64,000 nucleotides of DNA. It comes from Actinomyces oris. GTDB lineage: Bacteria > Actinomycetota > Actinomycetes > Actinomycetales > Actinomycetaceae. The notes below the pieces were generated by a model that ran no database searches, was not told the DNA's origin, and worked only from the letters and a program-made list of their open reading frames with translations. Shown here piece by piece: positions 51,736 to 59,995 of this stretch. The stretch lies in assembly GCF_001937665.1 (NCBI RefSeq), contig NZ_MSKL01000019.1:1-64000 (forward strand), in the 5' to 3' direction. How positions within the stretch are numbered: the first letter of the stretch is position 1; every line of letters begins with the position of its first letter. The translations under genes and the position numbers were made by a program.

Positions 51736-52827
51736 TCAGAAGTAGTACGGGAAGGGCGACCAATCGGGGGTGCGGCGCTGGAGGAACGCGTCGCGCCCCT
51801 CAACGGCCTCATCGGTCATGTAGGCCAAACGCGTGGCCTCGCCGGCGAAGACCTGCTGGCCGGCCAGGCCGTCGTCGGCCAGGTTGAAGGCGAGCTTGAG
51901 CATGCGGATGGCCTGCGGGGACTTGCCCGCTACGGTGGCCGCGTACTCCAGGGCCCGTTCCTCGAGCTCGGCGTGGGGGACCGCCTCATTGACGACGCCC
52001 CAGCGTTCGGCGGTGACGGCGTCGTAGGTGCGGGCCAGGAAGAAGATCTCGCGGGCGCGCTTGTCCCCGACCTGGCGGGCCAGGAGCGCGGAGCCGTAGC
52101 CGGCGTCGAAGCTGCCGACATCGGCGTCGGTCTGCTTGAAGCGCGCGTGCTCGATCGAGGCCAGCGACAGGTCGCACACGACGTTGAGGCTGTGACCGCC
52201 GCCGGCGGCCCAGCCCGGGACGGCGGCGATGACGGCCTTGGGCATGGTGCGGATGAGACGCTGAACCTCCAGGATGTGGAGTCGGCCTGCCCTCGCGGTG
52301 TCGAGACGGGCCTGGGCGGCGGCGACATCGGCGTCATGGCTGTAGGTGCGGTCGTCGGCCTCGCCGGCGGCAGTCGGGCGTTCCTGCGAGGCGCCCGGCG
52401 AGGTCTCCCGCTCGTAGCGGTAGCCGTCCCGGCCGCGGATGCGCTGGTCGCCGCCGGAGGAGAAGGCCCAGCCGCCGTCGCGTGGGGAGGGGCCGTTGCC
52501 GGTGAGGATGACGGCGCCGACGTCGCCGCTCATACGCGCATGGTCCAGGACCCGGTAGAGCTCGTCGACGGTGCGGGGGCGGAAGGCGTTGCGCACCTCG
52601 GGCCGGTTGAAAGCCACGCGGACCACCGGCAGGTCCTGGAGCCAGGTGCCGTCCTCGTCCCGGACGCAGCCCCTGTGGTAGGTGATGTCCGTAAGGGCCT
52701 CCGCCTGCTGCTGGGGGGCGTTCGTGCCGGCCTCGGCGTGAGGGAAGCCGGACACCTCCCGCCAGCGGGCGGGGGCGAAGATCTCTGAGACTCGGCGCGG
52801 CAGCGGGTGGGCGGTGGTGGCGTTCAT
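51736..52827 (-). CDS. menB: 1,4-dihydroxy-2-naphthoyl-CoA synthase
   Basis: MenB cyclises o-succinylbenzoyl-CoA to dihydroxynaphthoyl-CoA in menaquinone synthesis. The 363-residue crotonase-fold protein is longer than E. coli MenB at its N-terminus, as in actinobacteria. It shows ITYHRGCVRDEDGTWL near the core start, NRPEVRNAFRPRTVDEL, FSSGGDQRIRGRDGY with an oxyanion-hole glycine, VPGWAAGGGHSLNVVCDLSL, and the C-terminal TPDWSPFPYYF that is diagnostic of MenB. An insert (GASQERPTAAGEADDRTY) follows the first active-site loop. The ATG at 52827 lies 6 nt after TACGCT. menA and menE lie within 12 kb but are not co-transcribed. Confidence 0.95.
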   Translation of the reverse strand: MNATTAHPLPRRVSEIFAPARWREVSGFPHAEAGTNAPQQQAEALTDITYHRGCVRDEDGTWLQDLPVVRVAFNRPEVRNAFRPRTVDELYRVLDHARMSGDVGAVILTGNGPSPRDGGWAFSSGGDQRIRGRDGYRYERETSPGASQERPTAAGEADDRTYSHDADVAAAQARLDTARAGRLHILEVQRLIRTMPKAVIAAVPGWAAGGGHSLNVVCDLSLASIEHARFKQTDADVGSFDAGYGSALLARQVGDKRAREIFFLARTYDAVTAERWGVVNEAVPHAELEERALEYAATVAGKSPQAIRMLKLAFNLADDGLAGQQVFAGEATRLAYMTDEAVEGRDAFLQRRTPDWSPFPYYF

Positions 52828-52833
52828 GGCCTC

Positions 52834-52839
52834 AGCGTA
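52834..52839 (-). promoter_or_regulatory. -10 box of leaderless promoter (menB)
   Basis: TACGCT on the minus strand lies 6 nt before the menB ATG. Confidence 0.5.
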
Positions 52840-52887
52840 GGGCCGCCGGGGCTTGTCCCGCCCCAGGGGGTGTGGTCGTCGTGGCTC

Positions 52888-53559
52888 CTAGTTTCCCAGG
52901 GCTGCGGCGATGAGCTCGGTGCGCGAGGTGTGGCCGAGGCGGTGGAGGACCTCGGAGACGTAGATGCGCACGGTGTTCTCGGAGATGCCGAGCTTGCGGG
53001 CGATGCGCCGGTTGGTCAGCCCCTCCAGGAGGCAGGTGTAGATGTCCTGGAGGCGGGGCGGCAGCTCGCTGACCAGCTCCTGAATGCGGGCCTCCGCGGT
53101 GGCGCGCTTCTGCTCGGACTGGTAGGCGCTGACGAGCATCTTCGTGGGGCGTGAGGACATGACGGGCTCGCCGCGGCTGGCGCGCAGCAGCGCCGCGGCG
53201 ACATTCTCCGTGCTCTCATCCTTGGTGATGAAGCCGTTGACGCCCTCGGCCAGGGCCTCGGTGAGCATCTCGTCACGACTGAAGACAGTGAACATGACAA
53301 TGGGCATCCTGGGGAAGCGCTCATAGATCGCTCTGGCCGTCTGGGCGCCATCCATATCCGGCATGTCGCTGTCCAGCAGGACGACGTCGACGGGCTGCTG
53401 CCCGGTCATGAGCAGGCTGATGGCCTGCCGTCCACCGGAGGCGGCGGCGACGACGGTAATGGCCCGCTGCGAGTCGAGCTGTTCGGCGAAGGTGGTGCGG
53501 ATGAGCGGGTCGTCATCGACGATGAGGACTCGCAGGGAACGCAGGGTGTGACTAGGCAT
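52888..53559 (-). CDS. LuxR/NarL-family response regulator
   Basis: The 223-residue regulator has a receiver domain (LRVLIVDDDPLIRTTFAEQL, phosphoacceptor Asp in VDVVLLDSDMPDMDG, conserved Lys in GFITKDE) and a C-terminal NarL/LuxR helix-turn-helix (LLEGLTNRRIARKLGISENTVRIYVSEVLHRLG). It is the cognate regulator of the histidine kinase whose gene it overlaps by eight bases (kinase stop at 53552, regulator start at 53559). It probably binds DNA as a phosphorylated dimer. Targets are unknown; the adjoining peptide gene is the obvious candidate. Confidence 0.92.
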   Translation of the reverse strand: MPSHTLRSLRVLIVDDDPLIRTTFAEQLDSQRAITVVAAASGGRQAISLLMTGQQPVDVVLLDSDMPDMDGAQTARAIYERFPRMPIVMFTVFSRDEMLTEALAEGVNGFITKDESTENVAAALLRASRGEPVMSSRPTKMLVSAYQSEQKRATAEARIQELVSELPPRLQDIYTCLLEGLTNRRIARKLGISENTVRIYVSEVLHRLGHTSRTELIAAALGN

Positions 53560-54763
53560 AAGCGGCTCCGTCCGGTGGCGACATGAGGGATCTCGCATTA
53601 GTGGTTGGTGTGGCGATCTCGTTCCAGGGGAGGCTGGCGAGAACGGTCCAGGAGGCTCCGATCCGGTTCGAGCTCAAGGAGCCCCCGGCATTCTCGAACC
53701 GGTCCTGGAGGGCCCATAAACCGTATCCTCCGTGCATCTCCTCAGGCACTTTCTGATCATGCCAGGGCGAGCTGAAGCTGATGAAGAGGGTGTCCTGCTC
53801 CTGCTCCACGAAGAGGGAGACAAGATCGTGGGGAAAGTTGTACTTGAGGGCGTTGAGGGTGTTCTCGCGGATGAAGGCGACCAGGAGTCGACCGAGCTCA
53901 GAGCGGTGCAGTGCCGGAATCCTCTCGATGCCGTCGAGGTCGGCGTCCAGGACGATCTTGCGCTGCGCCAGCGTGTAGGCGCTGGAGTCGACGATCTCCT
54001 GCAGGGTGGGCTCCTCCTTGGGAGGCCCCTGGGAGACGGCGAGGTTGTGGATGAGCAGGCGCAGGTGGGCGAGGGCCTGCTGAGTCCGGTCCTGCAGGTC
54101 GAGGATGCGGTCGCGGTCATCGCCGTTGGGAAGCTTGATGGAGCGGGAGATGATGAGCATGCGGGTGAGGTCGGCGGCCAGGTCGTCATGGAGGCTGTCG
54201 GCGATGTCGCGGCGCAGCTGCTGAATGAGCTCGGCGGCAATCTCCTTGGAGCGCTCCGCCTCCCGCTGCATCTCATCCAGGCGGTCTTTGGTGTTGCGGA
54301 TCAGGACTCCGAGGGAGGCGGACAGGGTTCCCCAGAATACAGTCCAGACTGTCACGGGAAGGAAGGGGATTCCTGATATGAGCTGCGCCAGAAAGAACAC
54401 AGAGAGCTGAATAAGGGCGAGTTTAGGTTTTCTGGCCGCCAGGAGGTCGGCAACCATGACATACACAAGAGTCCATGCCCATGATAGCTGTGATTCTGAT
54501 GCATAAAAGACTACGAGGAGCGTGGTGGAAAAAGTAAATATTCCGAGTCGTCGATCTTTTGCGTAGACGTATGGGAGGAATGAGAGTATCTGAAATATCT
54601 CCCCGATAATGATTGAACTTATATTGGCTCTGAAAGTGATGTAGGTGTATGTGTCTAGGAGAACGAGGGCGGTGACAACTGAAATGAGGATGGCTCGCCT
54701 CAGGCGCGGCAAAAACCTCTGGTGTCGTATCCAGAGTCTTGATAGGAAACTATCGTTTTGCAT
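53552..54763 (-). CDS. sensor histidine kinase (HisKA_3/NarX-like) with polytopic membrane sensor
   Basis: This 403-residue kinase has an N-terminal sensor of about five to six hydrophobic helices and no large extracellular domain (AILISVVTALVLLDTYTYITF, IFTFSTTLLVVFY, IQLSVFFLAQLISGIPFLPV, WTVFWGTLSASLGVLI). A coiled linker and a HisKA_3 dimerisation domain follow, with the phosphorylated histidine in IADSLHDDLAADLTRM. The ATPase domain has RENTLNALKYNFP (N box) and HGGYGLWALQDRFENAGG (G box). A GTG at 54841 would also be in frame but lies inside the upstream terminator stem, so the ATG at 54763 is used. DNA of the sensor half is AT-richer than the kinase half. A secreted peptide gene precedes it. 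Confidence 0.9.
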   Translation of the reverse strand: MQNDSFLSRLWIRHQRFLPRLRRAILISVVTALVLLDTYTYITFRANISSIIIGEIFQILSFLPYVYAKDRRLGIFTFSTTLLVVFYASESQLSWAWTLVYVMVADLLAARKPKLALIQLSVFFLAQLISGIPFLPVTVWTVFWGTLSASLGVLIRNTKDRLDEMQREAERSKEIAAELIQQLRRDIADSLHDDLAADLTRMLIISRSIKLPNGDDRDRILDLQDRTQQALAHLRLLIHNLAVSQGPPKEEPTLQEIVDSSAYTLAQRKIVLDADLDGIERIPALHRSELGRLLVAFIRENTLNALKYNFPHDLVSLFVEQEQDTLFISFSSPWHDQKVPEEMHGGYGLWALQDRFENAGGSLSSNRIGASWTVLASLPWNEIATPTTNARSLMSPPDGAAYA

Positions 54764-54836
54764 GGTCTGTGAGGTGAGTGCTGAAACCGTGGGTGGAGTG
54801 TGTTCTATCTCAGGTGCTCGGTGGTGGAAAAATGCC

Positions 54837-54867
54837 GCCACCCCTAAGGGGTGAGCTTAGGGGTGGC
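54837..54867 (-). terminator. terminator between peptide gene and histidine kinase gene
   Basis: GCCACCCCTAAG (54837-54848) and CTTAGGGGTGGC (54856-54867) form a perfect 12-bp stem with a 7-nt loop. On the minus strand it is followed by CATTTTT, so it should act on transcripts of the peptide gene, possibly as an attenuator allowing partial read-through into the kinase. Confidence 0.8.
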
Positions 54868-54881
54868 AGTGACGGCACTTC

Positions 54882-55076
54882 TCAGGAGTACCAGCGGTTC
54901 ATCTTCCTGTCGCACCAGGCGGTGGGTGGGAAGATGCACCAGTCGGGGCGGGGCCTCAGGAAGGCTCCTGCCGAGTCGTCGTGTCGTGCGGGGGTGGTGG
55001 CCGGTGCGGCGCTGGCCGGCGCGGCGAAGCCCGCCATGAGGAGGGCGACGAGGGAGATGCGGACAACGGATTTCAT
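54882..55076 (-). CDS. small secreted peptide precursor upstream of two-component system
   Basis: This 64-residue product has a clear Sec signal peptide (MKSVVRISLVALLMAGFAAP, cleavage expected after ASA near residue 23) and a mature part of about 41 residues. The mature peptide contains exactly two cysteines, in WCIFPPTAWC, which could form a small disulfide loop rich in aromatic and proline residues. A basic tail DRKMNRWYS follows. The ATG at 55076 has AGGAG nine bases upstream, and a good promoter lies at 55117-55144. It is followed by a terminator and then by a polytopic histidine kinase and response regulator, an arrangement often used for peptide signalling. I recognise no known family; a signal, bacteriocin-like or adhesion role is possible. 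Confidence 0.7.
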   Translation of the reverse strand: MKSVVRISLVALLMAGFAAPASAAPATTPARHDDSAGAFLRPRPDWCIFPPTAWCDRKMNRWYS

Positions 55077-55116
55077 GGAGAGAACTCCTGTCTCAAAGGG
55101 GTGTTGCGAACAATTT

Positions 55117-55144
55117 ATCTTACCATTCCACCGGTTTGCGACAA
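55117..55144 (-). promoter_or_regulatory. promoter of the secreted peptide gene
   Basis: On the minus strand TTGTCG (55144-55139) and TAAGAT (55122-55117) are spaced by 16 bp, in an AT-rich setting about 40 bp before the peptide start. This gives a conventional leader with a ribosome binding site. Confidence 0.5.
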
Positions 55145-55213
55145 CTGCGTTCTTCGCCGCCCCGATTGATTCTTCGCTCAACAAAACCTGTTGATGGCGG
55201 GGCTCTGCCAACT

Positions 55214-55440
55214 CCATAACCCTGGAGCCGTGCCTGTGTGAGACCGTCGGCTACGAGGCCGTCTACCGCACTACCCGGCCTTCGCTCCGCGCCCGGCCGA
55301 GCTCGCCGACTCCGACGACACGGTCGCCCGCCTGCGGCGCGAGCAGGGACGGGGCTTGGCCGCCTCGACCATCGAGGGCGGAGGCTTCGAGATCCTGGGC
55401 AGCCTGACCCTCGTCATGGGACTCACTCACCACTCCACTG
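55214..55440 (+). pseudogene. possible decayed gene fragment
   Basis: Protein-like sequence is split between two plus-strand frames: LCETVGYEAVYR in one, then after a shift HYPAFAPRPAELADSDDTV, VARLRREQGRGLAASTIEGG and FEILGSLTLVMGLTHHS in another. There is no start or ribosome binding site and no stop-free full-length frame. The codon pattern looks coding, so a remnant of a lost gene between the peptide locus and the GH112 operon is plausible. No family recognised. Confidence 0.25.
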
Positions 55441-55457
55441 CCTGCCGGTCAGGGCGC

Positions 55458-56723
55458 TCAGGACAGCCGGCACGCCCCCGGCCCCGGCCTGGTCACGATC
55501 ACCGCGGCCCGCTCAGCGCCTTGCTCTCGGTCCCGGTAGGCCCGGAGCCACTGCGAGGCGAAGGCCTCAGCGTCATCGGCCCGAACCAAGGCGTACACCG
55601 ACCCGCCCCACCCGGCTCCGAAGGAGGAGGCGCCGATGGCGCCCGCCTCACGGGCCAGTGACACCATGAGTCGGGTCTGCGGCACCTGGTTGCACAGGCA
55701 GCGGTCGGCCAGCTCCTGAGAGCGCTCAAGGACCTCGCCCACGCCGGGATCGGCCGCAGCGATCAGCCGGGCGCCGTCGGGAACCAGGACGAGGGACTCG
55801 ATGAGGAACTGCTCGATCCGCTGCCTCTCGTAGCCGGGGCCGCACAGCCTCAGCAGGTCCTTCAGCGCCGGGTCGCCGGCCGCCTGCTCACCGGTGGCGT
55901 CCCCGACCAGGTGCCTGACCGCGCCGGCCAGGGAGGCATCGGTGCGCCCAGTGGCCGCGTTCCACCTGGCCAGTACCGCCTGGACGGTGTTCGGCCCGCG
56001 GTTGTAGTCCTTCAGGGCCGCACCGGTCTTGTGGGCCAGCACCCCGCTCACGCCGACGACGAGCGCCCACTGGGCGGGGAAGGAGATGGTCCGCTCGATG
56101 CGCATCGGATCGAATCCGGCCAGCAGCAGCCGGTCCTGGGCGCCGCACAGCATGCCGGTGTGGTCCTCACTCCCGCCGCGGGTGCCCACTCCGCTGGTCC
56201 CCGGCAGGTCCCGCCACGCCCGTCCGCCCTCCACGGCGGCAAGGTAGCCGGCCAGGGACAGGCGGTTGGGCATCGACTCGATCCACCGGGGATCCTCGTC
56301 CCAGCCGTTGAGGGAGGCCAGGGCCAGCGCCGTGGCGCACACCAGCGCGGAGGACGAGCTCATCCCGGAGGCCGGCGGAAGGTCCGAGGAGATGGACAGG
56401 TGGGCCGCGGTGCCTGCCCCGAAGTTGAGGGTGAGGCGGTCCAGCACCGTCTGAAGGTAACGGCCCCAGTGGCCCGGCTCCAGGCCCGGGTCCACCCCGG
56501 CGAGCAGGGTGACCGGCTCGCCGCCGTCCGTGGTGGCGGTCAGGGAGGCGGGAGGCCCCGCCACGCGACGCGCCCGCGCCGTGATCGCTCGGTCGACGGC
56601 GCCGACCAGGACCGAGCCGCCGGCGTAGTCGGTGTGCTTACCCAGGACCTCGACGCGTCCGGGCACCCGCCACGCGGTCTCCCCGGGCCTCTCACTCATC
56701 GCCCGGTGCGTTCCCTGGTTCAC
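55458..56723 (-). CDS. GHMP sugar kinase, galactokinase family
   Basis: The 421-residue kinase has the three GHMP motifs. Motif 1, GRVEVLGKHTDYAGG, is the galactokinase signature, but with Lys for the usual Glu of GEHTDY. The ATP loop is LPPASGMSSSSALVCATA, and motif 3 is FGAGWGGSVYALV. It would phosphorylate a hexose at C1, most simply galactose. The GTG start overlaps the stop of the nucleotidyltransferase gene (GTGA), and it is the last gene of the GH112 operon. The GKHTDYAGG variant occurs in kinases with other sugar substrates (fucose, galacturonate and similar), so galactose specificity is an inference from context. Confidence 0.85.
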   Translation of the reverse strand: MNQGTHRAMSERPGETAWRVPGRVEVLGKHTDYAGGSVLVGAVDRAITARARRVAGPPASLTATTDGGEPVTLLAGVDPGLEPGHWGRYLQTVLDRLTLNFGAGTAAHLSISSDLPPASGMSSSSALVCATALALASLNGWDEDPRWIESMPNRLSLAGYLAAVEGGRAWRDLPGTSGVGTRGGSEDHTGMLCGAQDRLLLAGFDPMRIERTISFPAQWALVVGVSGVLAHKTGAALKDYNRGPNTVQAVLARWNAATGRTDASLAGAVRHLVGDATGEQAAGDPALKDLLRLCGPGYERQRIEQFLIESLVLVPDGARLIAAADPGVGEVLERSQELADRCLCNQVPQTRLMVSLAREAGAIGASSFGAGWGGSVYALVRADDAEAFASQWLRAYRDREQGAERAAVIVTRPGPGACRLS

Positions 56724-57598
56724 AGCGACACCTTCGTCCCGGACAGGCGGGCCTCGACCTCGCGGATGTCCTCACGCCGCGACAGGTCCAGGACCCCTCC
56801 GGTCGCGGGGAGGACCGAGACCGGACCGGGCAGGGCGCGCACGGCGTCGACGATCTCCAGCTCGCCGCGCGGCGAGGGAGTGATCCGGCGGCAGGCGGAG
56901 AAGATCTCAGGGGTGAATCGGAAGGCGTTCATCGACACCGGGGCGTGGGCTCCGGCGGCCCGGACCGCCTCTGCTGAAGGCTTCTCCACGATCTCCCCCA
57001 GCGCCCCGTCGCAGGCGCGCACGAGAGCGAAGGCGGCGATTCGCTCGGCGGGGATGTTGGACTCGGCCACCAGGGCGGCGCGATCGAAACCGGCCAGGGC
57101 GTTGCCCCGGTGGCGAGCCAGGTCTCGCAGTACCTGACGGGGGTAGTAGTTGTCCCCGTTGACCATGAGGAAGGACTCCTCTCCCACGGCCGCCTCGGCG
57201 GACAGGACGGCGTCGGCCGTCCCCAAGGGGTTGACCTGGACGGCCAGGTCGATCGTGAGTCGGGCGCACTCCAGGGAGTCGACGTGGCGGCGGAAGTCCT
57301 CGTGCTCGGGCCCCACGACCAGGACGGCCCGCTCGATCCCGGCGTCGGCCAGGGCTGAGAGGCTGTAGTCGATGAGCCGGTGCTCGCCGATGGGCATGAG
57401 GGCCTTGTAACCGCTGGCCGCGGCCGTGGCCTGCTGGGAGGTCAGGCCGGAGCCGGCTGTGCTGCTCGCCCGCATGCGTGTGCCCAGTCCCCGGGCCAGG
57501 ACGACGGCGACACGGGTGCGGTCCGCCGCATCGCTCACCGTCTCCGTCATAGGGCCGGTCATCGCGTCAGCCATCGTGTCAGTGTTCGTGTCTGTCAT
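56720..57598 (-). CDS. sugar-1-phosphate nucleotidyltransferase
   Basis: This 292-residue protein is a nucleotidyltransferase of the GalU/RmlA/GlmU-like fold, making an NDP-sugar from NTP and a sugar 1-phosphate. The nucleotide loop reads VVLARGLGTRM (usual LAAGxGTRM with Ala to Arg), the lysine of SGYKALMPIGEHRLIDY follows, then NPLGTADAVL, the metal-binding NGDNYYP, and GEIVEKPS. The N-terminus has a repetitive MTDTNTDTMADAMTGPMTET tail. The ATG at 57598 follows AGGAGGAAGGA. In this operon galactose 1-phosphate from the GH112 phosphorylase and the kinase is the likely substrate; that is inference. Confidence 0.82.
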   Translation of the reverse strand: MTDTNTDTMADAMTGPMTETVSDAADRTRVAVVLARGLGTRMRASSTAGSGLTSQQATAAASGYKALMPIGEHRLIDYSLSALADAGIERAVLVVGPEHEDFRRHVDSLECARLTIDLAVQVNPLGTADAVLSAEAAVGEESFLMVNGDNYYPRQVLRDLARHRGNALAGFDRAALVAESNIPAERIAAFALVRACDGALGEIVEKPSAEAVRAAGAHAPVSMNAFRFTPEIFSACRRITPSPRGELEIVDAVRALPGPVSVLPATGGVLDLSRREDIREVEARLSGTKVSL

Positions 57599-57620
57599 GG
57601 GATCCTTCCTCCTGTCCGTC

Positions 57621-59039
57621 TCAGGCGTCCAGGCCGTAGTGGCTCGCGACAGCGGCCGCGGTCTCCCGGGCCTCGACACCGGTGGGCATCTCGGCGAAGA
57701 CCCGCAGGAGCGGCTCGGTGCCCGAGAAGCGAATCGTCACCCAGCCGCCGCATGTGAAGTAGACCTTGCAGCCGTCCTCCCAGGAGATGCGTTCGACGTC
57801 GTGGGCGAAGGCGGGCAGGTCGTGGGCGCTGAAGATGCGCTGCTCCAGCTCGGTGCGCCGCTCGGAGGTGAAGCCGTAGGCGTTCTCCACCATGACGAGC
57901 TCACCGTACCGGGCCACGATGTCGGCGTAGAGCTCGGAGAGCCTCTTGCCCGAGGCCGCCACCGCCTCGACCAGCAGGGAGCCGGCGTAGACCCCGTCCT
58001 TGCCGGGGATGTGACCGCGTACGGTCAGGCCCCCGGAGGACTCGCCCCCGATGACGGCCCCGGTCTCGGCCATCTTGGCGCTGATCCACTTGAAGCCGAC
58101 GGGCACCTCGTGGCAGACCTGCCCGTGTGCGGCCGCGACCCGGTCCAGCAGGTGGGTGGTGGACATGTTGCGCACGGCCGGTCCCGTCCACCCCTTGTGG
58201 GTCAGCAGGTAGTCGTAGAGCAGGACCAGGACCTGATTGGGGGTGAGGTAGGCGCCGGTGTCGTCGATGATTCCCAGGCGGTCCGCGTCCCCGTCGGTGG
58301 CGATGCCCAGGTCTGCGCCGGACTCGACGACGGCGTTGCGCAGCGTGGCGACGGTCCCCTCGGTGGGTGAGGGCATGCGGCCCCCGAACAGGGGGTCGTG
58401 GCGGTCATGGATGACGTCCACCTGGCAGCGGGCGGTCAGCAGGATCGTCTGCAGGCTCGTCTCGGAGACACCGAACATCGGGTCCAGCACGATGCGCATG
58501 TGGGCGTGGCGGATGGTCTCGGTGTCGAGCTTGTCGATGATCGCGTCCAGGTACCAGTTGATGGAGCGCTGGACGGTGACGAGCTCGCAGGAACGGGCCT
58601 GATGGGGCTCGACGCTGCGCACGTCCGCATCCGTCAGGCCCTGCACGGAGGCGGCGAGCTCGTTGGTGACCCTCAGGTCGGCGTCGCGGCCACCGGGCAG
58701 GAAGATCTTGACACCGTTGTACAGGGCCGGGTTGTGGGAGGCGGTCACGGCCATCCCGTAGGCCGCCTTGAGGCGGCGCACCGTCCACATGGTGGTGGGG
58801 GTCGGGGAGGGGCGGTCGATGACGGTGACCCGGATGCCGTTGCCGACGAGCACCTCGACGGCCCACCAGGCGGCGGTGTCGGACAGGAATCGGCGGTCGT
58901 AGCCGATGACGACGCCCTGCTCGGCCGTGCCCTCCTTCACGATGCGGTTGGCCAGCCCCTGGGTCAGGAGCCTGACGTTGGCGCGGGTGAACTCGTCGCC
59001 GATCACGGCTCTCCAGCCGCCGGTGCCGAAGTGGATCAT
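57621..59039 (-). CDS. phosphohexomutase (phosphoglucomutase/phosphomannomutase family)
   Basis: The 472-residue enzyme interconverts hexose 1- and 6-phosphates. All four signature loops are visible: active-site serine in VTASHNPALYNGVKIF, metal loop IATDGDADRLGII, sugar loop GGESSGGLTVRGHIPGKDG, and phosphate loop IRFSGTEPLLRVF. It starts at an ATG seven bases after AGAGGAAA and lies between the importer permeases and the nucleotidyltransferase gene. Hexosamine or glucose phosphate is the likely substrate, linking the GH112 products to glycolysis or amino sugar metabolism; sequence alone does not decide which. Confidence 0.9.
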   Translation of the reverse strand: MIHFGTGGWRAVIGDEFTRANVRLLTQGLANRIVKEGTAEQGVVIGYDRRFLSDTAAWWAVEVLVGNGIRVTVIDRPSPTPTTMWTVRRLKAAYGMAVTASHNPALYNGVKIFLPGGRDADLRVTNELAASVQGLTDADVRSVEPHQARSCELVTVQRSINWYLDAIIDKLDTETIRHAHMRIVLDPMFGVSETSLQTILLTARCQVDVIHDRHDPLFGGRMPSPTEGTVATLRNAVVESGADLGIATDGDADRLGIIDDTGAYLTPNQVLVLLYDYLLTHKGWTGPAVRNMSTTHLLDRVAAAHGQVCHEVPVGFKWISAKMAETGAVIGGESSGGLTVRGHIPGKDGVYAGSLLVEAVAASGKRLSELYADIVARYGELVMVENAYGFTSERRTELEQRIFSAHDLPAFAHDVERISWEDGCKVYFTCGGWVTIRFSGTEPLLRVFAEMPTGVEARETAAAVASHYGLDA

Positions 59040-59131
59040 GGTGTTTCCTCTGCTGAGGTGCCGTTGCCCGGGACGGGGCGGCGAGGCGGGTATGGGTGTG
59101 GAGGGGGGAGGTCTCTGGGGACGGGCGGGGC

Positions 59132-59995
59132 TCAGCCCTTGACGGCGCCGGCGGCCAGGCCGGACTGCCAGAAGCGCTGCAGGCCCAGGAACAGCACGAT
59201 CAGGGGTATGACGCCCAGGAGAGCGCCCTGGAGGAGCGCCCCGTACTGGGGGTTGAAGTAGGTCGACATCCCGTAGAGCCCCAGGGTGACGGGCTTGAGC
59301 GTGGCGGAGTTGATGGTCATCAGGGGCAGGAAGAAGTTGTTCCAGGTCGCCACGAAGATGAACAGGAAGATGGTCACCATCGCCGGCGCGAGCAGCCGCA
59401 GCACGATGGTGAAGAAGATTCGGATCTCGCTGGCCCCGTCAATGCGGGCGGAGTCGATGATCTCGTTGGGCACCGAGGAGTCGGCGTAGACGCGGCCCAG
59501 GAAGACCCCGAAGGGGCTGACCGAGCACGGCAGGATGATCGACCAGACGGTGTTGGTCAGGTGAACGGCGTCGAGGACCAGGTACAGTGGGATGGTCAGC
59601 AGCGCGATGGGCATGAGCAGGCCGGAGAGGATGACGACCTGGACGGCGCCCCGGCCCGCGAACTCGAACTTCGCCAGACCGTAGCCGGCGGCCACCGACA
59701 GGAGCGTGCCCAGCACCCCGGCGACGCACGAGTAGAGCAGGGAGTTGAGGATCCAGCGCCAGAAGAGCCCCTGGGTCCAGCTCATGAGCGCGCTGTAGTT
59801 GGCGGAGAAGTTGTTGTGGCCGGAGAACCACCATCCGGAGGAGGTCAGCAGGTCGGAGTTGGACTTGGTGGAGGAGACGATGAGCCAGTAGACCGGGCCG
59901 AGCATGTAGGCCAGGACGATGACCAGGACCGCGATGGTCAGGGCCCGTGCGGGGACCGACGGACGCAGCGAGCGAGGAGTGTCGGTGGGCTTCAC
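59132..59995 (-). CDS. sugar ABC transporter permease (MalG type)
   Basis: The 287-residue permease has six helices in the MalG arrangement: LTIAVLVIVLAYMLGPVYWL at the start, a periplasmic loop (KSNSDLLTSSGWWFSGHNNF), and the coupling loop NEIIDSARIDGASEIRIFFTIVLRL. It ends FLGLQRFWQSGLAAGAVKG, the typical C-terminus of this class. The GTG at 59995 overlaps the stop of the first permease gene by four bases. With its partner and the lipoprotein encoded upstream it should import the GH112 substrate. No ATPase gene is in the visible operon, so a shared MsiK-like ATPase encoded elsewhere is expected. Confidence 0.92.
   Translation of the reverse strand: MKPTDTPRSLRPSVPARALTIAVLVIVLAYMLGPVYWLIVSSTKSNSDLLTSSGWWFSGHNNFSANYSALMSWTQGLFWRWILNSLLYSCVAGVLGTLLSVAAGYGLAKFEFAGRGAVQVVILSGLLMPIALLTIPLYLVLDAVHLTNTVWSIILPCSVSPFGVFLGRVYADSSVPNEIIDSARIDGASEIRIFFTIVLRLLAPAMVTIFLFIFVATWNNFFLPLMTINSATLKPVTLGLYGMSTYFNPQYGALLQGALLGVIPLIVLFLGLQRFWQSGLAAGAVKG

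Noticed and set aside
54764-54841. GTG start for the histidine kinase at 54841
   Set aside because: The codon lies inside the 12-bp terminator stem and the added residues are hydrophilic and unlike kinase N-termini; the ATG at 54763 is preferred.
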